A DNA stretch of 8,074 nt from Acidobacteriota bacterium (GTDB lineage: Bacteria > Acidobacteriota > Terriglobia > Acidoferrales > UBA7541). Positions 1-6,087 of the stretch are shown here, piece after piece (position 1 is the stretch's first letter; every line of letters begins with the position of its first letter). The notes under the pieces were generated by a model. The model saw only the letters and a program-made list of their open reading frames with translations. It had not been told where the DNA came from and did not search any database. The DNA is taken from the NCBI GenBank assembly GCA_019239815.1, contig JAFAZL010000766.1:1-8074 (forward strand). Reading direction: 5' to 3'. The position numbers were made by a program, and so were the translations under genes.

Positions 1-66
1 CATTCATATAACGACCAAGGGAAGAGGTTTATGACACCATTTTTTGCACATTGAAAATTAAGTGTC

Positions 67-103
67 GCCGGCGAGCCGATTTTGCGAGAATCGGTGCCCC
101 GGC
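67..103 (+). other. two-tier stem-loop in the leader of the EVE gene
   Basis: An inner perfect 6-bp stem (CCGATT at 76-81 with AATCGG at 89-94, loop of 7) sits inside an outer 5-bp stem (GCCGG at 67-71 with CCGGC at 99-103), separated by a 4/4 internal loop. It lies 46 bases before the start codon of the EVE gene. No T-run follows, so it does not look like an intrinsic terminator. It could be a leader structure affecting translation or stability, or chance in GC-rich DNA. No known riboswitch family is recognised. Confidence 0.3.
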
Positions 104-149
104 AGCGGCCAGCTCAGCAAGGCCGCGATACGGAATTGAGGTTGCAGCA

Positions 150-530
150 ATGGCTGACTATCTATTGAAAACCGAGCCGTCGACATACTCCTTCGCGGAT
201 CTGCAAAGGGACAAACAAACCGAGTGGGACGGTGTCTCGAATCCCGTAGCGCTCCGCAACATGCGCGGCATGAAGCCGGGAGACGGCCTCATCATCTACC
301 ACACCGGCGACGAAAAGTCCGCAGTCGGCACCGCGACCGTCGTTTCGGTAGACGATTCGAATCCCAAGAATCCGGTTGTGAAAATCAAAGCAGGAAAACC
401 TGTGGCCAAGCCGGTCTCTCTGGCGGAAATGAAGGGCAGCAAAGTCTTCGTCGATTCACCGATCGTGCGTCAGGGCCGGCTATCGGTCGTACCTCTGACC
501 GCCGCACAGTTCAAGATGCTGGTGGGGTGA
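150..530 (+). CDS. single-domain EVE protein (PUA-like fold)
   Basis: A 126-residue cytoplasmic protein that is entirely one EVE domain, a PUA/ASCH-like fold thought to bind modified bases in DNA or RNA. Visible family marks, in order, are the N-terminal YLLKTEP (residues 4-10), WDGV (26-29) at the conserved Trp, MKPGD (41-45), IYHTGDEK (49-56) in place of the FYHS of other members, PVSLAEMK (88-95), and the C-terminal RLSVVPLT (110-117). The YHTGDEK form is a familiar bacterial subtype. It is shorter than the roughly 150 residues usual for the family. The ATG at 150 is preferred because it has GAGG at 138-141 with an 8-base spacer and begins exactly where EVE homology begins. An in-frame TTG at 51 would add 33 residues without homology. 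The cupin gene follows after 3 bases. Family assignment is firm. The ligand and cellular role of stand-alone EVE proteins are unknown. Confidence 0.9.
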   Translation: MADYLLKTEPSTYSFADLQRDKQTEWDGVSNPVALRNMRGMKPGDGLIIYHTGDEKSAVGTATVVSVDDSNPKNPVVKIKAGKPVAKPVSLAEMKGSKVFVDSPIVRQGRLSVVPLTAAQFKMLVG

Positions 531-533
531 GGG

Positions 534-1316
534 ATGGCAACTTCCCGCAAAAACGGATGGGTAGTAACGGTCGTGGCGGCGATGGTCGCGATTCCGGCCG
601 TCGTGATGAGCTTAGCCGCCGTGCGAGACGCATTCATAGCCCAGGCGCAAAGCACACAAACAGACGCGCAGCAAATCACCCCAAACAAGATTGAATTCGA
701 AAATGATCAAATCAAAGTCATCCGCGGATTCTTGGCGCCGCATCAGAAAACCCCAGTGCACAGCCATCCGTATCGCTTCGGTGTGACGCTCACAAGAAAC
801 GATCTGATGATCACTTCAGATGGCAGGTCGGCGCCGTCTCAAAAGGAAGCTCAGGAAATCTTCTGGAGCGAACCTGTCACGCATCAGGTCGAAAACCTGT
901 CGAACGAACGAATGCAGAACATCGAGATTGAGTTTAAGAACGATAAGGGGCCCGGCGCCGAAGTCAAAAAAGATTGGGGACCCCCAACCGCGAAGGGAAC
1001 TGCCGAAGATCCCGTGCCGGTCGAGCAGGAGCCGCATCACCACATCATTTTCGAGAATCAATATGTTCGCGTGCTAGACGTCGTCGTGAAACCGGGCGAA
1101 ACGACGCTGTTCCATAAACATTCGCTCGATAATGTGCCGGTCATCTTGACCAACGCGGACAATAGGACGCAATTCGCCGGCAAAGATTGGGCACCGACAC
1201 CGGCGAAAGCAGAATCGGTCGGATTCATCCCGGGATCGACGAAGCCCTACGTGCACAGGATCAACAATCAGGGTTCAACCGTGTTTCACGTAATCGACAT
1301 CGAGGTTCTACCCTAG
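534..1316 (+). CDS. double-cupin (bicupin) protein with N-terminal membrane anchor or signal
   Basis: A 260-residue protein with a hydrophobic segment at about residues 9-30, giving either an uncleaved anchor or a signal sequence, so the domains probably face the periplasm. Two tandem cupin domains follow. The first (about 50-136) has HSH at 76-78 as motif 1 and H117 with N121 as the H-x3-N of motif 2. The second (about 168-260) has HKH at 194-196 and H241 with N245. The halves align with each other: IEFEND... matches IIFENQ..., and the ends NIEIEF and VIDIEV correspond, which shows an internal duplication. The usual motif-1 Glu is not evident in either half. Metal binding is therefore plausible but incomplete, and the reaction, if any, is unknown. 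The start overlaps a GGTGGGGTGAGGG ribosome-binding stretch at the end of the EVE gene, suggesting translational coupling. Confidence 0.8.
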   Translation: MATSRKNGWVVTVVAAMVAIPAVVMSLAAVRDAFIAQAQSTQTDAQQITPNKIEFENDQIKVIRGFLAPHQKTPVHSHPYRFGVTLTRNDLMITSDGRSAPSQKEAQEIFWSEPVTHQVENLSNERMQNIEIEFKNDKGPGAEVKKDWGPPTAKGTAEDPVPVEQEPHHHIIFENQYVRVLDVVVKPGETTLFHKHSLDNVPVILTNADNRTQFAGKDWAPTPAKAESVGFIPGSTKPYVHRINNQGSTVFHVIDIEVLP

Positions 1317-1324
1317 CAACTGTA

Positions 1325-1347
1325 GGGGCGCAGCACCGCTGCGCCCC
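1325..1347. repeat. perfect GC-rich hairpin after the cupin gene; dispersed repeat or terminator-like element
   Basis: GGGGCGCAGC (1325-1334) and GCTGCGCCCC (1338-1347) form a perfect 10-bp stem with a 3-base ACC loop, starting 8 bases after the cupin stop codon. There is no T-run on the plus side, so it is not a canonical intrinsic terminator, though it could block exonucleases or assist termination. The wording GTAGGGGCGCAGC resembles intergenic repeat motifs that I recall from several bacterial genomes. Only a single copy is seen in this window, so calling it a repeat is inference. Confidence 0.45.
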
Positions 1348-1408
1348 ATGTCCCCACGATCCCGCCTCTTGATTCTTCGAGGAGTCGTCCGCAATTGCGT
1401 CCAAAAAC

Positions 1409-2083
1409 CTATTCTAGTGTTGCCGCCCATTCGGCCGTCGTGTGCGCCAGCTCGCGCATAACTTCGCCGTCCGATTTTCCTGAGCTCTTCAGCACGTGAA
1501 ACGAATGGTCTGCGCCATCGATGATGTGCAGCGTCGCCAGAGTCCCGAGCTTCTTGCAGATCGGCTTGAGCAGCTTGAGATCGGCGAGGTCATCCCGAGT
1601 GCCCTGTAGGAAAAGCATCGGCTGCGTCACCTTCGCGAGATGATCTCCACGCTTTGTAGCGGGCTGCTTGGGCGGATGCAAAGGAAAGCCGAAGAAAACT
1701 AGTCCGCGCACTTCCGGGATCAAATCTTCCGAAGCGGCAGTCGAAGTCATGCGTCCACCCATCGATTTCCCCCCGGCAAGCAACGGTAAATCTGGCGCGA
1801 CTGCCCGCGCCGCTTGCACTGCCGCTGCAACCGTCGCGGTAAGCGTTGGCGGCCGGTCCGGCGCCTTGCGCCGATTCTCCATGTAAGGGAACTGATAACG
1901 GAAAGTAGCGATTCCCTCAACCGCAAGCTCCCGAGAAAGCGCCGCCATGAAGGGATGCCGCATGCCAGCCCCCGCACCATGTGCGAGAACCAGCAGCCAA
2001 CGCGCATCCCCCGGGCGAATCAGGATCGACGAAACCTTTCCAGCATTGGGAACGGTGAAATGAGAATCGAGCTCTTCCGGCAT
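1409..2083 (-). CDS. alpha/beta hydrolase, Tex30/KANSL3-like (dienelactone hydrolase-related)
   Basis: A 224-residue, probably cytoplasmic hydrolase of the short family without a lid. Visible marks (numbered from the chosen start) are AHGAGAGM at 34-41, which forms the oxyanion-hole loop; the nucleophile elbow GKSMGGR at 105-111 with Ser107; the acid in GTRDD (Asp164) on the strand LFLQGTRDD; and the catalytic His193 in GADHSF. The FRYQFPYME segment (61-69) and GFPLHPP (132-138) are also typical of this group. The substrate is not predictable. The start is uncertain. Homology begins near PEELDSHFTVP, so the ATG ending at 2083 is chosen. An upstream ATG at 2137 would add 18 residues without resemblance to the family and would run into the promoter of the divergent toxin-antitoxin genes. 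Neither start has a good Shine-Dalgarno sequence. Confidence 0.85.
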   Translation of the reverse strand: MPEELDSHFTVPNAGKVSSILIRPGDARWLLVLAHGAGAGMRHPFMAALSRELAVEGIATFRYQFPYMENRRKAPDRPPTLTATVAAAVQAARAVAPDLPLLAGGKSMGGRMTSTAASEDLIPEVRGLVFFGFPLHPPKQPATKRGDHLAKVTQPMLFLQGTRDDLADLKLLKPICKKLGTLATLHIIDGADHSFHVLKSSGKSDGEVMRELAHTTAEWAATLE

Positions 2084-2124
2084 TTGCCGAGCATAACAGA
2101 GCGTACAGGGCGTTGGTGCATCGC

Positions 2125-2151
2125 TGACCATGATCATTGACCATGGTCGAC
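2125..2151. promoter_or_regulatory. candidate autoregulatory operator of the toxin-antitoxin module
   Basis: The 10-bp palindrome GACCATGGTC (2139-2148) starts within the -35 element and extends into the spacer of the promoter at 2137-2165. It lies next to a second, imperfect copy: TGACCATGATC (2125-2135) matches TGACCATGGTC (2138-2148) at 10 of 11 positions, with 13-base periodicity. An 8-bp palindrome, ATGATCAT (2130-2137), and GTCGAC (2146-2151) are nested in the same stretch. Phd/YefM antitoxins repress their own operons by binding short palindromes near the promoter, so this is the expected place. Binding is inferred. Confidence 0.5.
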
Positions 2152-2165
2152 AATCATGCTATCCT
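2137..2165 (+). promoter_or_regulatory. sigma70-type promoter of the antitoxin-toxin operon
   Basis: TTGACC (2137-2142, 5 of 6 to the -35 consensus) and TATCCT (2160-2165, 4 of 6 to the -10 consensus) are separated by exactly 17 bases. This places transcription start near 2172, about 18 bases before the antitoxin ATG. It is the best-formed promoter in the window. Confidence 0.6.
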
Positions 2166-2189
2166 ACTCAGTGAGCGCGAGTTAAATAT

Positions 2190-2474
2190 ATGGAAGAAAT
2201 CGCAATATCAAAGTTTAAAGCGAAGTGCCTGGCGATTCTGGAACGTGTTCGCCGCACCAACGAGCCGATTCGCGTTACGCGTTTCGGCAAACCTGTAGCC
2301 GAAATCGTGCCGCCTTCGCTTGAGAACCGCCCGCCACGTCGCCTCGGAACGTTGTCGGACTTAATCACCATTCACGGTGACATCGATTCGCCAATTGGTG
2401 ACATCAATGACTGGGAAGCCGCACGAGAGGGAATTCCCTGGGACCCAGCCGAGGGTGACAAGTCGAAAGAATGA
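2190..2474 (+). CDS. Phd/YefM-type antitoxin
   Basis: A 94-residue antitoxin and likely operon repressor. Residues 1-45 match the Phd/YefM DNA-binding fold: ISKFKAKCLAILERV (6-20), TNEPIRVTRFGKPVAEIVP (23-41) with the characteristic T-R-x-G-K-P-V-A strand-loop-strand. The remainder (about 46-94) is acidic and Trp-containing (DINDWEAAREGIPWDP at 71-86). This is the region expected to be disordered alone and to wrap around the toxin and block its active site. The ATG at 2190 is preceded only by a weak CGAG at 2178-2181. Its stop overlaps the start of the PIN-domain toxin (ATGA at 2471-2474). A Phd-type antitoxin with a VapC-type toxin is a common bacterial combination. Confidence 0.88.
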   Translation: MEEIAISKFKAKCLAILERVRRTNEPIRVTRFGKPVAEIVPPSLENRPPRRLGTLSDLITIHGDIDSPIGDINDWEAAREGIPWDPAEGDKSKE

Positions 2475-2872
2475 ACCTGCTGCTCGACACCCAAATCTGG
2501 CTCCGCATGCATCGTGAACCTTGGAAGCTGAGTTCCGCAGTCACTCAAGCTGTTACGGAGCCGCGGAACGAGTTGTGGCTCTCTCCTGTGAGTGTGTGGG
2601 AATTGATCCTGCTCGTCGAAGGCAGGAGAATCACATTAGCCGAGCCGGTCGATGCGTTCGTCTCGAAATCGAGGAAGGAGTTGTCGCTTCGCGAGGCAGC
2701 ATTCACTTGGTCTGTGGCTGATGAACTTCGCTATACGATCCTGTCGCATCGGGATCCGGCGGATCGTTTTCTCGTGGCCACCGCAAAATTCTACGATCTT
2801 ACGCTTGTAACTTCCGACCGCCGTTTGCTTGAGCCTTTACAAGGCCTAAAGGTGATGGCGAACGAATCGTAA
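2471..2872 (+). CDS. PIN-domain ribonuclease toxin, VapC family
   Basis: A 133-residue single PIN domain, the usual length for VapC toxins, which are Mg2+-dependent ribonucleases that cut specific structured RNAs such as tRNA or rRNA and arrest growth. The acidic metal-binding residues are in place: Asp6 in LLLDT, Glu44 in SVWEL, Asp95 and Asp98 in HRDPADRFLVATA, and Asp116 in TSDRRLL. The HRDPADR-ATA form is typical of the subgroup that pairs with Phd-like antitoxins. No residue is missing, so the toxin looks active. The start codon overlaps the antitoxin stop by 4 bases and has no strong ribosome-binding site (GAGGGTGA at 2451-2458 is rather far), so translation probably depends on coupling. 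The RNA target cannot be told from sequence. Confidence 0.9.
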   Translation: MNLLLDTQIWLRMHREPWKLSSAVTQAVTEPRNELWLSPVSVWELILLVEGRRITLAEPVDAFVSKSRKELSLREAAFTWSVADELRYTILSHRDPADRFLVATAKFYDLTLVTSDRRLLEPLQGLKVMANES

Positions 2873-2880
2873 AGGCAGTC

Positions 2881-2900
2881 CTTCGTCGAGCTCGATGAAG
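2881..2900. other. 20-bp near-perfect palindrome after the toxin gene
   Basis: CTTCGTCGAG at 2881-2890 and CTCGATGAAG at 2891-2900 are reverse complements except for one position, which would be a G-U pair in RNA. It begins 8 bases after the toxin stop codon. There is no T-run and no loop, so it could be a weak hairpin marking the end of the operon or a protein-binding site. Nothing else is visible between 2873 and 2955. Confidence 0.3.
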
Positions 2901-2955
2901 AACCCCGCTCGTTTGAATGTCGGAACGGTCGGCGGTTTTCTCTATCCCAGTTTAT

Positions 2956-3510
2956 TCAGTTGCCGGACGAGCCGGCCTGGAGTTGCGTCAGCGCCGCCAG
3001 GACTTCTTCGCTGTGATTCGCCGGCTTCACATCCAGCCAAACCCTTTCGACTTTACCTTGTGGATCGATCAAGAAAGTGTGTCGTGCAGAAAGCTTCGCA
3101 ACGCCCATATTCATCACCGAGTCGTATTGCGTCGAAACATTGCTTTTCGTGTCGGCAAGCAACTTAAAGCTCAGCCCTTCCTTTGTGCAGAACTGCTGGT
3201 GCGAATTTTCATCCTGCATACTGACGCCCACAATGACGGCGTTCTTCGCTTCGTACTGCGCGAGATCGCGTTGGAAATTGTGCGCCTCAACCGTGCAGCC
3301 GCTCGTGAAATCCTTCGGATAAAAATAGAGCACGACCCACTTGCCCTTAAAATCGTGCAGACTTACGGGCTTCCCCTCTTGCGAATTCAAAGTGAAGTCC
3401 GGAGCCTGTGTTCCAACAGCAGGGGCTTTGTCCCCGGCGCGCAGCGCCCGGACGCCCAGACTAATTGCGAACAAAACAAGCACTGCGATTGCGATCAAAG
3501 CAAATTTCAT
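2956..3510 (-). CDS. PrxQ/Bcp-type peroxiredoxin with N-terminal membrane anchor
   Basis: A 184-residue thiol peroxidase that would reduce H2O2 and organic hydroperoxides. A hydrophobic segment at about 3-20 (FALIAIAVLVLFAISLGV) followed by Arg places it in or across the inner membrane, with the enzyme domain outside. The AhpC/TSA fold spans about 30-175: APDFTLNSQEGKPVSL at 36-51, and the active site YPKDFTSGCTVEA (64-76) with peroxidatic Cys72 and Thr69. Arg143 in ARHTFLIDPQG is the usual catalytic Arg. The second cysteine, Cys108, lies 36 residues later. This is the spacing described for Xanthomonas PrxQ (Cys48/Cys84) rather than the Cys-x4-Cys of E. coli Bcp. ATG at 3510 has an AGGTGG ribosome-binding site (complement of 3515-3520). 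The PagL-like gene lies 137 bases upstream on the same strand. Confidence 0.9.
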   Translation of the reverse strand: MKFALIAIAVLVLFAISLGVRALRAGDKAPAVGTQAPDFTLNSQEGKPVSLHDFKGKWVVLYFYPKDFTSGCTVEAHNFQRDLAQYEAKNAVIVGVSMQDENSHQQFCTKEGLSFKLLADTKSNVSTQYDSVMNMGVAKLSARHTFLIDPQGKVERVWLDVKPANHSEEVLAALTQLQAGSSGN

Positions 3511-3647
3511 TTCACCACCTCAATCCCCACAGACGTCGATCCCACTCTGCTCTTTTGGGCCGCGTACATGGTATTGGGATGTCCAGCCAAATGCCAGGGT
3601 TTCACGCGACAGGGCGGCCATGGCCCGGCAAATTCGAGCGATGTGGT

Positions 3648-4241
3648 TCAGTGCGGCTTCGTAAACCGTCCGAAACCGATCCGCACTTGCAGCGTGTTGA
3701 TTCCAGGATTCGGCGTAACCAGACCTGCATTGGAAATGTGCATGAACCGCAGTTCTACGCTCCAGTTGTACTTGCTCCGCAAAAAGTGTGCCCCAATCGC
3801 TCCGCTCGTCGTGAAATTCACGTGCGAGGTGCCGGGAGGCACTTTGTCATTCGAAAAAAGCGTCCCTCCGCCGATGTCGATGTAGGGAATCACGTTGTGC
3901 CGCGGCACAAAATTCCACTTCAGTGCGAACGGATCTAGTCCGATCCCGTAAGCAGTGCCGGTGCGCTGCACCACTAAAAAAACAGGCACCGCGTCCACCG
4001 CGTATTCAAATCGCCCCTTCAAAATCCCTGGCCCCGCAGGATCGGTCAGAATCCATCCATAGCGAAGCCCGACATTCCAAACTCCAGTGCTAGCGTTGCT
4101 CCCGTTCAATCCATGTCCGCCGCCCGTCCAGATCTGCAACTCTCTGCTGTCGTCTGGCGCTGGGCCGGCCTGAGCGCGCGTGGGGTTCGGCAACATTGCA
4201 AACAACAGCATCAAAAATCCCAACACGAACGCGCGTTTCAC
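3648..4241 (-). CDS. PagL-like acyloxyacyl hydrolase / lipid A 3-O-deacylase family outer-membrane protein
   Basis: A 197-residue predicted outer-membrane beta-barrel of the PagL family, whose characterised members remove the 3-O-linked acyl chain of lipid A. Residues 1-25 form a clean signal peptide ending in RAQA. The family signature is HISNAGLVTPNPGIN at 168-182. Compared with Pseudomonas aeruginosa PagL (HYSNAGLKQPNDGIE), the catalytic His168 and Ser170 and the following Asn171 are kept. The catalytic Glu position, 12 residues after the Ser, is Asn182. Alternating hydrophobic stretches fit beta strands, but the C-terminus (RFTKPH) does not end in Phe. The start is GTG at 4241 with AGGGAGA (complement of 4249-4255) about 7 bases upstream. 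Family placement is good. Deacylase activity is doubtful without the Glu unless another residue substitutes. Confidence 0.8.
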   Translation of the reverse strand: MKRAFVLGFLMLLFAMLPNPTRAQAGPAPDDSRELQIWTGGGHGLNGSNASTGVWNVGLRYGWILTDPAGPGILKGRFEYAVDAVPVFLVVQRTGTAYGIGLDPFALKWNFVPRHNVIPYIDIGGGTLFSNDKVPPGTSHVNFTTSGAIGAHFLRSKYNWSVELRFMHISNAGLVTPNPGINTLQVRIGFGRFTKPH

Positions 4242-4547
4242 TCGAAAATCTCCCTAATCGCATATTTATCCAATGCAATGATTCTCGAAACGACTACAAT
4301 ACCTTACCTTGGAATGAACGCGAAGTTTGCCGACAGATAGAGCAAGCCCCGGTCGACGCTTGATTTGTAGCGGTCTCCTTTCGAAGTTGTGCGACGCAAT
4401 TCTCGTTCGCACTGGCGGTTCACTGTAGTCAATCCAAGTCTGAGTTAAGTCACAGACGTTCATCGAGTTGTAATCAGCAGTTGCCTAAGCTGGCGGATTC
4501 GTGTCGTGGCCCTGTTGGCGCCGTTGGATGTTCGGAGAAGATTCGCG
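4242..4547. other. 306-base divergent intergenic region between the PagL-like gene and the porin
   Basis: This region holds the ribosome-binding site of the PagL-like gene at its left end and GGAG (4534-4537) for the porin at its right end. A weak promoter candidate for the porin is TTAAGT (4445-4450), 18 bases, TGTAAT (4469-4474, 5 of 6 to the -10 consensus). An imperfect dyad at 4438-4457 with perfect 5-bp outer arms (GTCTG/CAGAC) overlaps its -35. A second small dyad, GTGCGA/TCGCAC, lies at 4389-4412. No convincing promoter for the PagL-like gene and no coding sequence were found. Confidence 0.3.
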
Positions 4548-6071
4548 GTGAAGAAGAGAGCTTACAGCCTGACCCGAGGGGTGTTCGCACTGTGGATCCT
4601 CGTGTTTCCCGGAACCATTTCAGTGGATGCGCAACAAGTCGCCGGTGCCGCAGCGTCACCCACGATATCGGAAGCCTCAACCCTGATTGGTCGACAAGAC
4701 GTCCTAGGCGCTGTTGATACAGCATCAGATCAGGATGGACAGCATCCGTCGAAGGAGCCGCAGCCGGTTCCCGACGAGGGTGACAGTGGCATTCCAACGA
4801 TGTTCCCGCATTTCAAAAACGACCGCATCTGGCTCTCCGGTCAGGCGAATTTCATTTCTCAGTGGCATCCGGCCTTCCACGCGCCATATTCAGGAAAAAA
4901 CAGCCTGCCGCCCGAGGCGCAAGACGCCACGTCTCGCGTCCTGACCCTGTTCACCGGACTTCGTTTGACGTCCACGTCCGAATTGCTCTGCGACATCCAG
5001 GAAACCGGCGGCCACGGCGTCGGCGAAGCGCTAGGTCTCGCCGGTTTTTTCAATCTTGATGTCGTGCGCAATCCCACACTCAGCAAAGCTCCATACGTCG
5101 CGCGATTGATGTGGCACCAGATCATTCCCATCGGTCGCTCCCGTATTCCCAATGACGCCCGCGGCCCGCTCTCACTGTTTTCGCAACTCCCAGAACGCCG
5201 CATCGAAATCCGGTTCGGCAAAATGAGTTTGGTTGATTTTTTTGACCTCAATACCTTCGGCACCGACAGCAACCTCCAGTTCATGAACTGGACAGTCGAT
5301 AACAACGGCGCGTTCGACTACGCCGCTGACACGCGCGGTTTCACCTTCACAGCCATCGTTGAATATCACCACAACAAGCACGTCATCATGCGCTTTGCCG
5401 AAGGATTGATGCCAAAAGTTGCGAACGGCATTCACCTCGACGCCGACCTCGGCCGCGCTCGCGCTGAAAATTTCGAACTCGAGCTGCGCCGCAACACAAT
5501 CCGCAAGCAGGAGGGTGTCCTTCGCCTGCTGACGTTCGTCAACCACGCCAACATGGGTGATTACCGCACCGCGGTAGACAATTTCCGCGCCGGCCTCACG
5601 CCAACCCCGGAAATCACCGCTCATCCGCTAACGACCACGATTAAGTACGGTTTCGGTGCAAATTTTGAGCAGCCGCTCACTGACTGGTTTGGTATCTTCG
5701 GCCGTTGGGGCTGGAACGAGGGCCGTCACGAATCGTACGCATATACCGAAGTTGACGGCACGGAAGAGGTCGGCGCCTGGGCCAGCGGCAAACGCTGGCG
5801 GCGCAAGTACGATCGCTTCGGCCTCGGCTACGTTTCAAACGGAATTTCCCGCGATCACCAGGAATATTTGGCACTAGGAGGCTTGGGCTTCTTGCTCGGC
5901 GACGGCCGATTGAATTATGCACGCGAAGACATCGTCGAAACGTTTTACACCCTTCACGTTTGGCGCGGTTTCTATCCTGCAGTCGGCTTTCAGTATGTCG
6001 ATCATCCTGGCTACAACAAAGATCGCGGCCCGGTGGTTGCGCCGGCGCTGCGCCTCCACATGGAGTTTTAA
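4548..6071 (+). CDS. OprB-type carbohydrate porin
   Basis: A 507-residue outer-membrane beta-barrel of the carbohydrate-selective porin family, which lets sugars diffuse into the periplasm. With the chosen start, residues 1-28 form a signal peptide (MKKRAYSLTR, then a hydrophobic core, ending VDA before QQ). A proline-rich, probably flexible linker runs to about residue 80 and the barrel fills the rest. The C-terminal family signature is strong: SNGISRDHQEYLALGGLGF (about 430-448), GDGRLNYARE, the VWRG turn, HPGYNKDRGPV (about 486-496), and the final LRLHMEF ending in Phe, as needed for barrel assembly. The GTG at 4548 is preferred because it has GGAG at 4534-4537 and gives a normal Lys-Lys signal sequence. 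A GTG at 4506 would add 14 residues and spoil that. Substrate specificity is not predictable, and no sugar catabolic genes lie next to it. Confidence 0.88.
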   Translation: MKKRAYSLTRGVFALWILVFPGTISVDAQQVAGAAASPTISEASTLIGRQDVLGAVDTASDQDGQHPSKEPQPVPDEGDSGIPTMFPHFKNDRIWLSGQANFISQWHPAFHAPYSGKNSLPPEAQDATSRVLTLFTGLRLTSTSELLCDIQETGGHGVGEALGLAGFFNLDVVRNPTLSKAPYVARLMWHQIIPIGRSRIPNDARGPLSLFSQLPERRIEIRFGKMSLVDFFDLNTFGTDSNLQFMNWTVDNNGAFDYAADTRGFTFTAIVEYHHNKHVIMRFAEGLMPKVANGIHLDADLGRARAENFELELRRNTIRKQEGVLRLLTFVNHANMGDYRTAVDNFRAGLTPTPEITAHPLTTTIKYGFGANFEQPLTDWFGIFGRWGWNEGRHESYAYTEVDGTEEVGAWASGKRWRRKYDRFGLGYVSNGISRDHQEYLALGGLGFLLGDGRLNYAREDIVETFYTLHVWRGFYPAVGFQYVDHPGYNKDRGPVVAPALRLHMEF

Positions 6072-6087
6072 TTAGTACTAAGACAGC

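Noticed and set aside
7..12. TATAAC, a possible -10 element for the EVE operon
   Set aside because: Any -35 would lie outside the window, so it cannot be judged.
31..54. Seven-codon open frame MTPFFAH with an AAGAGG just upstream
   Set aside because: Too short to support. The upstream spacing is only 3 bases and no leader-peptide logic is visible, so chance is more likely.
51..149. N-terminal extension of the EVE protein from a TTG start
   Set aside because: The extra 33 residues are basic and without homology, and the ATG at 150 has a good ribosome-binding site.
3616..3625. Palindrome GGCCATGGCC between the PagL-like and peroxiredoxin genes
   Set aside because: Ten bases with no spacer and no T-run on either side. 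This is likely by chance in GC-rich DNA.
2917..3885. Long plus-strand open frame of 322 codons
   Set aside because: It is antisense to the recognised peroxiredoxin and PagL-like genes, has no domain resemblance, and arises from the codon use of those genes.
4506..4547. Upstream GTG start for the porin
   Set aside because: It would place 14 residues ahead of a normal signal peptide and has no ribosome-binding site. The GTG at 4548 has both.
5172..5624. Minus-strand open frame of 150 codons inside the porin
   Set aside because: It lies fully antisense to a confidently identified gene and shows no recognisable protein features.
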